This document shows, one piece after another, positions 1 to 10,379 of a DNA stretch of 64,000 bases. The DNA lies in the NCBI GenBank assembly GCA_029449245.1, contig JANATF010000002.1, positions 2,170,001 through 2,234,000 of the forward strand, given 5' to 3'. Below the pieces are notes generated by a model, which ran no database searches, was not told the DNA's origin, and saw only the letters and a program-made list of their open reading frames with translations. The translations under genes were made by a program, and so were the position numbers. This DNA comes from Mortierella alpina (Eukaryota > Mortierellomycota > Mortierellomycetes > Mortierellales > Mortierellaceae). The first letter of the stretch is position 1. Each line of letters starts with the position of its first letter.

Positions 1-1
1 G

Positions 2-1322
2 CAGGCTCAACAACAGCAACAGCATCAGCATCAAGCATATCAATATCCGAGTGAACGAAGTCAGCCTCAAAATCAACATCATCATCAACAACAACAGCAG
101 CAGCAACGGCACCACACTTCTCCAGGCCGGTCACCTAATTCCTCGAGGGCAACCAGCCCCTCAAGTTCAACAGGATTACTGGAATCATTCCAAAATCGCA
201 CTGCCATGGCACTGATGCAACGATACCTCTCTCAGCCCGACGATCCTGATTCAGAAGCAGATATAACCATGCAGATCTTGATCTCGCAGGCTGCAGTTGA
301 CGCTAAGGGCTTTGAGGTTCTTGTTCCTCAAACTGTGGAAAGTATCAAACGGGTAAGTCTTTATTGAAGTTTTATATTTCAGTCCATAACTGTGTCGTCA
401 GTAGCGCCAACAGCATCATTGACTAGCACCAATTTTTTTTTGCAACACGATATTTTGATCTCACTACCTCCACATTTTGTTTTTTTTTGCTACTCGTTCC
501 ATTCGGCTGACACCAAACCCTTCTAACATTTCGCCATTATCTCTTGGATATTCTGCCAGCATCATGCTACTCTTAGCTCCAGGATATCAGCCCTGACCGC
601 ACGGCTGTCTTTAGAGTCCAAAATCCGTGAGGCGGCTCAGTCACTGTTAACACTCCATGCCGACAACAAAAAGTTGGCACGTCAAGCGAGTGATCATTTG
701 GAGGCAGCGAACCGTAAAGTGGATCAAGTCGCGACTGAGCTATGGAAATTGACCCAGTTGGCGGCAGACCTACAGCGCACGCTTTTGCAGCATACGTCAG
801 GGGTCCTAGCACTTGGCGTCGTTCGACTCGAGGACCAGGCTAGAAGAGAACGTGAAGCACATGCGCTACAGATTCAGGAATTTTCGGCGGAGCAGGATCT
901 GGAAGAACAGTTGTAAGTTGCTCTTCCTCTTGACCAACACTTTGTCCGCAAGTCGATCCTTTTTTTCTTAAAGAAATCTGCAAAATCCGAGGGATCACTA
1001 ACCATGGCACCATGTACTGGAACCTCACGCGAAAATAGTGCTGTAATGTCTACAACCATCCAGAGCCTGGAAACGGATGCTCTTGAGGCGCAAGGACTGC
1101 TCGAGGAAAAAGACCGGGCCATTGAACGACTGATGAAGCAGGTGGAACATCAGCGCGAATTGTTTATCAATATGGATGAGCAGCAACAAAAGACGATCGT
1201 CCTTTCCCGACTACAGCAAAAGACTTTGGACGCACTCGGCAACAACGATGGCGATGTTTCCAAAGCCGTGAAGGAGATGGGCGATTTCTTGGTGACGGTT
1301 GGGAAGCGACTTGAGAACATCC

Positions 1323-1369
<47 letters not shown>

Positions 1370-3724
1370 AAGCACCATCGCGTGCAAGGATCATCGGATC
1401 GGACGATGGGTATTAACCCAGTTGACAGTTCTGGAACTACGGTCGCTGGCGACACTGGATCAAGAGAGAGGGTGTCGCAGACATGGCCATCAGAGGTGAC
1501 TCTGGTCTATAAACCCCATCCGCCGCGACAAAGTCAGGATTCTTGTGCACTAGCCGGTGTTCGTGAGGATTCCTTATCGTCCCAACCTTCGGACGGTGAC
1601 CTGACAGGTACAGTCACGGCTACCGTCTCAGAAATGACAGCCGTGGGATCCAAGAGCCCAAACACGCCACCAGGATCGGGAGAAAAGTTTTCTTCGCCAT
1701 CCCACTACTCCATCGAAAGGATCACCTCTGTTCTGGATGCGCTCGAGAGTCATGTGTCAGAGTCCCAGCAAAAGATGCAGGTCCTTGAAGGCGAGCTCGG
1801 ACTTTTGAGACGACATTCTGTGGTCCTGAGTGCGAGCCGGCACAACAGCATCAGAGTCAAGGCCATACCACCGTCATCTACTCGATCCCAAGCTGAGGAT
1901 ACGATTCGAACCGCGCTCGAGAAGAGTCTCAAAGACGCGTTGCTGGAGAAGGAAATGGCGCGACAGGAGCTCGAGAATGAGCGGCAACGCTGGCAAGACG
2001 ATCAAAACCATCGGATCAGCGCTTTGGAGCAGAGTCTGGTAGCAGTTGAGGACGCTGAGAAGAACACTGTATCAGTAGCAGATCCTACCACCGGCTCAAA
2101 CGGAGCACATTCGTCTACAGAGGAAACAGTCCAGGCGCTAAAGTCCCAACTACGCGAGGCCATTGATGAGATCGACACCCTCAATCAACAACAACAATCC
2201 AGTAACAAGTCGATGCGCCAGCTCTTTGATCTTATTCCGGACTCTCGAAGGAAGAATCATATGCAGCTGCTCATGTCTCATCAGCATCTTCAACAGCAAA
2301 TCGCTAACAGTAACAACGGTCATAGTGGTGCTGGAGGTCGAGGCAGCCCTGGAAGGAAGAGTCCCTATGGGCAGTTCTCGCAGATCTCAGGGAGGGCGAG
2401 TCCTGCTGAGAGTGTCTCGTCGCTATCATCCGGAGGTGCGGTTGGGTTCAGCATGGACGCCCTCATTGTGCGTGTGAAAGAGCTGGTAGCACATAGTCAG
2501 CAATTGGATCAGGACAATGCGCAGCTCAGACAGCAGTTTGGTTGTGCAAATACGAGGATTCGTCAGGCGAGCGGTCAGAGTCCACTTATTCACACCTCGA
2601 CAGTGGCCGATTCTGATAGCCATGAGCAGCAGGATCAGCACTCGGAGAAGTTGCCAGCAGCAGATGACCTATCCCAGCAGCCGCAGCCCCCTGCACATTC
2701 CACTTGGATTTTGAACTCGGAACTAGAGCGTCTGCAGGCGAGCTCGGGGATGATCCAGCTCCTGGAGAAGGAACTGGAGCTTCTGAAGCAGCACACGGAC
2801 GTGTTATTGGACGAGAACGCGCGCTTGGCGGAACTCGCAGCGGCGAGCGCGACCGGAGTATCCACAGCTTCTTCCAGAGGCTCAACCTCCGAGTATGGAG
2901 GTTTGGGTGGCAAGTCGACAACAGTTGGCGCTTCGGACTTGCAGGAGATCATTCGGATCAAGGACAAGCTACTCCAGGAACGGGACCAGCTTGTTCGAGA
3001 GCAAGATGTGGCCCTGCAGCGGCTTCGGTCTCAGCTGGCAGATGCAGCTGGCTCCTTCGGCAATAAGAATGGATGGACAGATGCTGCAGATAGTACCGCT
3101 TTTCCAGTGATGAGTTCTTTTGATGTCACAGAACTGGAGGAGTTCAGGATCAAGTGCGGGAAACTAGAGGAGCAGGTCGGAGAGATGCGCATGATGATTG
3201 CTGCTCTCGAGAGCGTCAGCGGTGGGCCTGGATCTGGAGCACAGCTCTTGCAGGCCTTATCCTCCTCTCAGACTTCACCTCCTGGATCGTGGTTCTCGTC
3301 AGGACTTGGGCTGAGCAGTGCCATGAGCTCTCTGAATTTTGGATCCTTGACACTGAAACAGCAGCCAACTCAGCCAGACGCGACGGCCTCGGGGGTGTCG
3401 TCGCCCATACCGTCGAACGTCGAGGCGTTTTACAACCAGAGGCGATCACAGGAAGGACCCAACGAAAGTACACGCAGTCTGACATCCTCCAGTGCCAACA
3501 GCAGCAGTATAAATCTCGCGGTGGGCAGTGGCAGTAACAATGCTGCAGTAGCGGGGGCAACGGCAGCCTTGAGGAAAGAGTTCAGGAGAGTGATGGCCGA
3601 GCTCAGGGAGGAGAAAGAGAAGGCGGTGCGGAAGGAGGTGGAGGAGCGGCGACGTCTGGAAAGGACGGTGCGGCAGCTTCGCAGGGAGCTACAAGCGGTT
3701 CAGAACACCACGCATTCGTCATAA
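2..3724 (+). CDS. Coiled-coil, Gln-rich protein, copy A (5' end outside window)
   Basis: Three exons are supported: 2-352, 560-912 and 1039-3724. The two introns (353-559 and 913-1038) start with GTAAGT, and the second has a CTAAC branch site near 997. Phases match across both junctions. I do not recognise the family. Exon 1 encodes a Gln/His-rich tract followed by a Ser/Pro-rich linker. The rest alternates Lys/Glu/Gln-rich heptad-like helices with Ser-rich disordered stretches, a CAG/CAA poly-Gln run at about 1327-1370, and a strongly charged coiled coil at the C-terminus. There is no catalytic motif, signal peptide or membrane segment, so a scaffold or filament-like cytoplasmic role is only a guess. 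A decayed copy lies at 13.8-16.3 kb. The start codon lies left of the window. Confidence 0.75.
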
Positions 3725-3861
3725 TTGGTGCTGTTGCTTCCTTATTTCCGTTTCTTCTTTGTGTGCTTCGTTGCCTTTGGAATAGCTGCATGGTCTCCTT
3801 CCAGTCATTCGACACCAATTCTCTTTTCTCTTTCACTGTAATCTCGCCGTTGGTTTGCCAC

Positions 3862-3867
3862 AATAAA
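3862..3867 (+). terminator. AATAAA polyadenylation signal of coiled-coil gene A
   Basis: An AATAAA hexamer lies 138 bases after the stop codon. The same signal in matching context occurs in the duplicated copy at 16421-16426, which supports its being the conserved 3' end signal. Confidence 0.55.
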
Positions 3868-4970
3868 TGTAGTATTGACATTATGATATGGCACTGCACG
3901 CTTATCTGTATGTAAAGGATCGCCGGGATCGCCGGTCAAAGCGCATTCTTTCTCTCTGCCCTTACTCAGACATAATGATTTGACGCGAGCCCGTTTGTCT
4001 CACTACGAACTGCGGCTCGACAACATCTTCAGGTCGCGACAGTTTCAGATCGCGTGCTGCGCCCACAGAAATGCCAAATCGGACAGTTGGACAGGGACAC
4101 AGGAACTGAATGAGCGAGTGGAAATTTGGACTACTGTAACGCACAGCGCTTTCATCAAGATGTGGAGCGCAGCCGGCGCGATTTGGAGACTACAAGAGCG
4201 AGCAGACGTATGTGACTGATCAAGATGCCCCTGCATATTCATGCTCACAATAACCATTGGAGCTCAATGCAATGCTCGAGGTACACAAGATGGATCGAGG
4301 GCGAAGATCAAGATTGCGTGCCGCTCCCACGCTTTCCAATTTTTCGTACCTTGTCTTTCCATTTTCACCATTCCGTTTCTTTTCTCCATCGATACGCTCA
4401 TTCTCCAGAGAGCGTCAAAATTGCAATCAAGGACCTGTGAGTGTGAGGTTATGCTTGAGGATGGAGTCGAGTGTAGTGATAATGAGCTATACGTACCCTG
4501 CAAACTTCATGCTAATCCACATATGGTGAAAATTGATATCTTGCTGTGATTTGGCCGCCCGTCGTTGACCATCAGGGGATAGGAACTCTCGCGAACAAAC
4601 TCATCGTTCCTGAGCCATCTCTGACCGACAGATATTGCTATCGCTCTTGGAGAACGCTCTGTCTTTGGTTTCTCTCCAGGTATTGCCAGACCCATGAACA
4701 TATTCAGTTTGAATTAACCATGGATACTTGAATGGCCCTAACAAGATCGATTGTGTTTACTTAATTCGTGCCTTAGCGCTACTGTCATTGAACCTCTTTG
4801 TGACATTTTGAATTCTTCGTTGCTCTCCTCTTTATCGTCAGTGTGATAGCTTTGACTTTACTAAAGGTAAGAACAACTTACAGCTTTGCTTAACATCTAT
4901 CTTCATTCGTCACAGTAAGTGCTAACAGTATTCTTTCTATTGCAATGGATGCAGCATCAAAACAACTGCC
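3868..4970 (+). promoter_or_regulatory. Intergenic region and promoter of NLR-A with 5'-UTR intron
   Basis: No gene is seen here. The part from about 4170 is recognisably related to 19960-20776 upstream of NLR-B. A likely 5'-UTR intron spans 4867-4954: donor GGTAAG, GCTAAC branch at 4921, acceptor GCAG. The same intron is present in copy B at 20673-20761. It removes an upstream ATG at 4945, so the first ATG of the spliced message is the conserved start at 4971. No clear TATA box was found. Confidence 0.45.
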
Positions 4971-7900
4971 ATGAGCAATCCACCCAACACTTCACCACCC
5001 GACATGGGGAGATCTGCCAACAGACCATTGACGCCGTCGTTGATCGCCCATGGTCAATCTGTTAGTCATGATGCCGAAACGGTGTCGTCTCAGCAAGGCA
5101 ACCAGGGCTCTGGTGGCGACAATAAGTCCGTCTTCTCCCAAAAAACCAGAACGCGGGACAAAATTCGAAACTTCTTTCGGTCAACCAAACATGAGGATAA
5201 GGTCATGGTCCAAGATGGTCCATCTAAGACAAAGATCCGCCGCGCTCGATCTGCTAGCGCCGACGTCACCTCTAAAGTCTACAGCCTCAAAGTCAGCAGC
5301 TCAGGATCTGGGTCACAGCCCACAATCGGCATGCTTGAGGCTCGCCTGAATGTCTTCTCGGAGAAAGTGACCAAAACATCCACTAGAATCACGTTGCCAA
5401 AACTGGACGCGCGCATTGACAGCACATCCCAGCTCGCCAGGTGCATCAGCCTTCTACCGAGGAGCATGGATTCTTCGTTGCAGCGCGAAGGTCTCGAGAG
5501 TTCCTCAGATCTCTCTAGCGAAGCGTTGAGGACCACGCCGTCCGATGCCACCGAGCAGGAATGGATCAAAGCCATTGAACTGAATCTTATCAAGCAAGAG
5601 CACCTCCGCTGGTTGGGATCACGCATCATTGAGGAATTTATCAAGAATGCTATCAAGGATCCGGTCGCTGTGTCTGAAGTCACTCTCCTTGGCTCTGTCC
5701 TCGATCACGCACACTACCGCAAGTTGCTCAATTGCTTCATTTCGGAACTCGAAGAGTCCGTTCTTCTAGATGTTGATCTGCTCCAAGGTCTCGTCCAGCT
5801 GGTCCAGTGCGCCGCGCCGACGCATCTTGACGCCGATGATCTTGTCAAGATCTTGAGCATTATGAGAAAGCGCCTCAGAGACACTCATCAACAGTCGTCG
5901 GAGCATCAGTACCATTTAACCCTGGCTGCCTCGCGCCTTCTCGATGTCATGGCCGAGCCAGAGCACAAAGTCAAAGATCTACGTCGTGTCGAGGAAAGGG
6001 AACCCCTGGCCTCAGTCCTCTCAGGTTTGCAATCCAGCTCGGACCCTTATCTGATGTATCAAGCGATGTACGCATTTCAAGCCTTGCAGTATGTTCCAGA
6101 CGAGGAATCCATTCTTCGAACCATCATGCGACACTCGCTAGGAGCCGCAGAGAGCATTATCAAGGTGTCTGGAGTCATTCAGTTGAACTTCGACGGACTA
6201 TTTGAAGGCCTCCAGCAGATGCAAAAGACTGTCGAGGAAACTTATGACATTGCCAAGTCCAGCTACGAAGGCATCAGCTCATTGATCGACAGTGGGCGTG
6301 GACTGTTCGATAGTCTCAGATCAGGCATTGTCTCTGGCCACAAGCATCCGTGGTACCCTGCTGTACTTACCGCTACAGCTCTCTGCCAGGCAGGCCAATT
6401 GGATGATTTCAGCAAGCTAGTTCGAGAGGCACCTTGCCGTCGTGATCCTCGATTCCAATGGGGTGCTAGCCAACTCTTGGGCGAGATTGCGGTTGACGAT
6501 GAATGGGAGTCCTGTATCCGTGAGGAAGCTGTCAGTTTCCTCGGAGATCTGTACTTGAATGACAACGATTGGGGTCAGGACGACAGCGTCAGGTCCTGGA
6601 TGCTGACCATTCTCGGCAAGATCTCGGAGGTGCCTGACCGTGCGGTCAGAGAAGTAGCCCTTCCTCTTCTGCAAGCCTCTTCAAAGGATCACTCTGCCAT
6701 CGTCTCGCATCCCTACCCTTTGAGGTCTCATCTCCCTATCCCAATGAAATCGCCTCTTCTGGCTCTAGTACAAGATATTCCTTACCTTGAGTACGATCTC
6801 GATGACCTCCGGCTCAGACGACTCCAGGAGTACAGTCAGACCGTGTACATCCCTCCTCAGGCCAAGGCCAACCTTCAGGCTGCTGACAAGGATTCTCAAC
6901 CACTCATGAAGACGATCAAAGAGTTCCTGGAGAGCAACGGACAGGTGTTTTTGGTGCTGGGTGATTCAGGAGCAGGAAAATCAACATTCAACAGACACCT
7001 TGAGCACGAGCTTTGGAACGAGTACAAGCCAGGTGGCCACATACCGCTCTTCATTAACCTGCCTGCTGTTGCCGACAGCTATCGGGATATCATTGGAGAA
7101 CAATTACGGATGCACAGACTCAAAGACGACAAGATCAAAGAGCTGAAGGAGAATCGAAAGATGATCCTGATTTGTGATGGTTACGACGAAACCCAACTCA
7201 AGGTCAACCTGCACTCGGAGAATATGCTCAATCAAAAGGGACAAGCAGACACCAAAATGATTATCAGCTGCAGGAGCACCTATCTTGGACAGGACTATCG
7301 CGACCAATTCCGACCTCAACATAGTGATCGGTACAGTGCCGCTGCAGCTAATCTGTACACGGAGGCTGCCATTGTTCCGTTCTCAGGAGACCAGATTGGG
7401 GACTATGTTGATCAGTTTGTACGAGATCCAGAGGTACACAAGCTGATTGGTGATAGACCCATCTGGAGCACTGAGAACTACATGGATATGCTGAGGTCGA
7501 TCCCCAACTTGATGGAGCTGGTCAAGAATCCTTTTCTTCTTTCTCTGTCGCTCAGAGCGTTGCCTGGCGTGGTCAAGGACGGAACCGATCTCACCAAGAT
7601 CAAAGTGACTCGTCTGACTCTCTACAACTCTTTCATCGACCAATGGCTGGACCTCAGCAAACGCCGACTGAGGACCATGAAGTTCGGCCCTGACGAGAGC
7701 CACGTACTGCAAGATCTACTTGAAGAGGGCTTTGCAGACACCGCCATTAACTTTTTGAAAGCCCTTGCTGCAGCCGTCTTCAAGGAACAGGACGGAAATC
7801 CCGTTGTCCAGTACATGCCACTGAGTGACCAAGGGACATGGAAAGTACAATTCTTTGGATCGCAGCCACTCGCCACGCTCTTACGAGAGTGCAGTCCATT

Positions 7901-10310
7901 GTCGCGCTCAGGTGTCCAGCACCGGTTCCTCCATCGGTCGTTGTTAGAGTACTTTTACTCTCGACACATACAAGAAACCACTGAGTGTGCAGAGGCGCTG
8001 TCTGATGTTTCTCGAGATCTTACCAAACACCCTCTAAGTCAAAGGACCCTCGTCAATGAGCCGTCGATTGTCCAATTCCTAGCCGAGCACGCTCAAGACG
8101 ATTCTGGTTTCCGACAGCGACTCCATCAGCTTATCGAGCGATCCAGATCAGACGTTACGGCTAGCCAAGCATCAGCCAACGCCATCACTATCTTGGTTCG
8201 AGCCGGCGTGTCATTCATTAGAGTCGATTTAACAGCTATCAAAATTCCCGGCGCGGACCTGAGTGGTGGACAGTTCGATTCAGCTCAACTACAGGGAGCA
8301 GACTTGAGAAACACCAACCTGTGCAATATCTGCTTGCGTCAGGCAGATTTGAGCAACGCTCAGATGGAGGACGCCCGATTTGGCGAATGTCCGTATCTTG
8401 AGGAAGAAAGGCCAGTGCAATCGTGCGCGTACTCTCCTGACGGGAAGACATTTACGGCGGGCCTCGACAGTGGCACAATTAGCCTGTACGACACCGTAAC
8501 TTGGGAGAAGAGATGTACATTAAGCGGCCACACCGGCTCTGTTCTCAGCGTGGTGTTTTCGCCAAGCGGCCAGCAGATTGCCTCGGGCAGTGAGGACAAC
8601 ACGGTGCGGCTCTGGGACGCACAGACCGGTGCACCTGGTGCCATTCTAAGCGGCCACACCGACTATGTTAGAAGCGTGGTGTTTTCGCCAAGCGGCCAGC
8701 AGATTGCCTCGGGCAGTGAGGACAAGACGGTGCGGCTCTGGGACGCACAAACCGGTGTACCTGGTGCCATTCTAAGCGGCCACACCGGCTATGTCTGGAG
8801 CGTGGTGTTTTCGTCAAGCGGCCAGCTAATTGCCTCGGGCAGTGCCGACAGGACGGTGCGGCTCTGGGACGCACAAACCGGCGCACCTGGTGCCATCCTA
8901 AGCGGCCACACCGGCTCTGTTAGAAGCGTGGTGTTTTCGCCAAGCGGCCAGCAGATTGCCTCGGGCAGTTTGGACAAGACGGTACGGCTCTGGGACGCAC
9001 AGACCGGTGCACCTGGTACCATTCTAAGCGGCCACACTGACTATGTTAGAAGCGTGGTGTTTTCGCCAAGCGGCCAGCAGATTGCCTCGGGCAGTGAGGA
9101 CAAGACGGTGCGGCTCTGGGACGCACAAACCGGTGCACCTGGTGCCATCCTAAGCGGCCACACCGGCTATGTTATAAGCGTGGTGTTTTCGCCAACCGGC
9201 CAGCAGATTGCCTCGGGCAGTTCCGACAACACGGTGCGGCTCTGGGACGCTCGATCCGGTGCGCCTGGTGCCATTCTAAGCGGTCACACCAGCTCTGTTA
9301 GAAGCGTGGTGTTTTCGCCAAGCGGCCAGCAGATTGCCTCGGGCAGTTTGGACAACACGGTGCGGCTCTGGGACGCTCGATCCGGTGCGCCTGGTGCCAT
9401 TCTAAGCGGCCACACCGGCTATGTCTGGAGCGTGGTGTTTTCGCCAACCGGCCAGCAGATTGCCTCGGGCAGTTGGGACAACACGGTGCGGCTCTGGGAC
9501 GCTCGATCCGGTGCGCCTGGTGCCATTCTAAACGGTCACACCGACAAGGTTCTCAGCGTGGTGTTTTCGCCAAGCGGCCAGCAGATTGCCTCGGGAAGTA
9601 ACGACAAGACGGTGCGGCTCTGGGACGCACAAACCGGTGCACCTGGTGCCATTCTAAGCGGCCACACCGGCTATGTCTGGAGCGTGGTGTTTTCGTCAAG
9701 CGGCCAGCTAATTGCCTCGGGCAGTGCCGACAGGACGGTGCGGCTCTGGGACGCACAAACCGGTGCACCTGGTGCCATCCTAAGCGGTCACACCGGCTCT
9801 CTTTACAGCGTGGTGTTTTCTCCATGCGGCCAGCAGATTGCCTCGGGCAGCGGGGACAACACGGTGCGGCTCTGGGACGCTCGATCCGGTGCGCCTGGTG
9901 CCATTTTAAGCGGTCACGCCGATGATGTTAACTCAGTGGTGTTTTCACCAAGCGGCCAGCAGATTGCCTCGGGCAGTGACGACAAGACGGTGAGGTTGTG
10001 GAATGTGGAATTAGGTCTTTGTTTGGCCACTGTGACGGATTTCCATGGATTGATCTGGTCAATCGCATGGAACGCAAGTGCAGACGGCAGCTATTTAGCA
10101 ACTGCCTGTGGCGATAAATCCGTCCGTATGTGGAAGGTAGAAGGAACCTGCCATCCCGTGTCTGTGCACCTAGTCTGGAGCTCTAGGCACGACCAGCTTG
10201 TCGTATCAGGTACCAAAGTCTTGAACGCGCAGGGTTTAAGCAGCACAAATAGGAAACTCTTAGAACAACGAGGGGCTATCAGCAAGCAGATTTCTTTGGA
10301 AGAGCCGTAG
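4971..10310 (+). CDS. NACHT-WD40 NLR (STAND) protein, NLR-A
   Basis: Single-exon 1779-residue protein. Residues 1-100 are Ser-rich and disordered. Residues about 180-640 are helical and repeat-like, with no known effector domain. The NACHT ATPase follows, with Walker A GDSGAGKST near residue 664 and Walker B LICDGYDE near 733. Then come a helical arm, a short run of pentapeptide-like repeats (about 1090-1140, ADLxx/AQLxx), and a WD40 propeller region from about 1150 with 14 repeats. Twelve of these are near-identical 42-residue units. By family knowledge, such NLRs are switches in which the WD40 part senses a ligand and NACHT oligomerises to trigger a defence or cell-death response. The ligand and output here are unknown. 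The start is the first ATG after the 5'-UTR intron and is shared with NLR-B. The gene ends 69 bases from the convergent asparagine-synthase gene. Confidence 0.93.
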   Translation: MSNPPNTSPPDMGRSANRPLTPSLIAHGQSVSHDAETVSSQQGNQGSGGDNKSVFSQKTRTRDKIRNFFRSTKHEDKVMVQDGPSKTKIRRARSASADVTSKVYSLKVSSSGSGSQPTIGMLEARLNVFSEKVTKTSTRITLPKLDARIDSTSQLARCISLLPRSMDSSLQREGLESSSDLSSEALRTTPSDATEQEWIKAIELNLIKQEHLRWLGSRIIEEFIKNAIKDPVAVSEVTLLGSVLDHAHYRKLLNCFISELEESVLLDVDLLQGLVQLVQCAAPTHLDADDLVKILSIMRKRLRDTHQQSSEHQYHLTLAASRLLDVMAEPEHKVKDLRRVEEREPLASVLSGLQSSSDPYLMYQAMYAFQALQYVPDEESILRTIMRHSLGAAESIIKVSGVIQLNFDGLFEGLQQMQKTVEETYDIAKSSYEGISSLIDSGRGLFDSLRSGIVSGHKHPWYPAVLTATALCQAGQLDDFSKLVREAPCRRDPRFQWGASQLLGEIAVDDEWESCIREEAVSFLGDLYLNDNDWGQDDSVRSWMLTILGKISEVPDRAVREVALPLLQASSKDHSAIVSHPYPLRSHLPIPMKSPLLALVQDIPYLEYDLDDLRLRRLQEYSQTVYIPPQAKANLQAADKDSQPLMKTIKEFLESNGQVFLVLGDSGAGKSTFNRHLEHELWNEYKPGGHIPLFINLPAVADSYRDIIGEQLRMHRLKDDKIKELKENRKMILICDGYDETQLKVNLHSENMLNQKGQADTKMIISCRSTYLGQDYRDQFRPQHSDRYSAAAANLYTEAAIVPFSGDQIGDYVDQFVRDPEVHKLIGDRPIWSTENYMDMLRSIPNLMELVKNPFLLSLSLRALPGVVKDGTDLTKIKVTRLTLYNSFIDQWLDLSKRRLRTMKFGPDESHVLQDLLEEGFADTAINFLKALAAAVFKEQDGNPVVQYMPLSDQGTWKVQFFGSQPLATLLRECSPLSRSGVQHRFLHRSLLEYFYSRHIQETTECAEALSDVSRDLTKHPLSQRTLVNEPSIVQFLAEHAQDDSGFRQRLHQLIERSRSDVTASQASANAITILVRAGVSFIRVDLTAIKIPGADLSGGQFDSAQLQGADLRNTNLCNICLRQADLSNAQMEDARFGECPYLEEERPVQSCAYSPDGKTFTAGLDSGTISLYDTVTWEKRCTLSGHTGSVLSVVFSPSGQQIASGSEDNTVRLWDAQTGAPGAILSGHTDYVRSVVFSPSGQQIASGSEDKTVRLWDAQTGVPGAILSGHTGYVWSVVFSSSGQLIASGSADRTVRLWDAQTGAPGAILSGHTGSVRSVVFSPSGQQIASGSLDKTVRLWDAQTGAPGTILSGHTDYVRSVVFSPSGQQIASGSEDKTVRLWDAQTGAPGAILSGHTGYVISVVFSPTGQQIASGSSDNTVRLWDARSGAPGAILSGHTSSVRSVVFSPSGQQIASGSLDNTVRLWDARSGAPGAILSGHTGYVWSVVFSPTGQQIASGSWDNTVRLWDARSGAPGAILNGHTDKVLSVVFSPSGQQIASGSNDKTVRLWDAQTGAPGAILSGHTGYVWSVVFSSSGQLIASGSADRTVRLWDAQTGAPGAILSGHTGSLYSVVFSPCGQQIASGSGDNTVRLWDARSGAPGAILSGHADDVNSVVFSPSGQQIASGSDDKTVRLWNVELGLCLATVTDFHGLIWSIAWNASADGSYLATACGDKSVRMWKVEGTCHPVSVHLVWSSRHDQLVVSGTKVLNAQGLSSTNRKLLEQRGAISKQISLEEP
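8521..10020 (+). repeat. 126-bp WD40 repeat array in NLR-A (12 units)
   Basis: Twelve in-frame 126-base units encode 42-residue WD40 repeats of the form GHTxxVxSVVFSPxGQ, then QIASGSxDxTVRLWDA, then a GAPGAILS linker. Framework codons are almost invariant at DNA level. Variation is concentrated at the two residues after GHT, the residue before SVV, and the two flanking the Asp of SGSxDx. Units 3 and 10 share the same rare variant (SSSGQL plus SADRT) exactly 882 bases apart, which is seven units, suggesting unit exchange within the array. Confidence 0.9.
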
Positions 10311-10379
10311 GTGTAGATAGGTATATTAGGACCTTCACTTTCTTCTCTTCAATATCAGATTTGCAACTCTATTTCTTGT

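Noticed and set aside
8521-10020. CRISPR-like or satellite array
   Set aside because: The 126-base period is in frame and encodes WD40 repeats inside an intact long protein in a eukaryotic genome.
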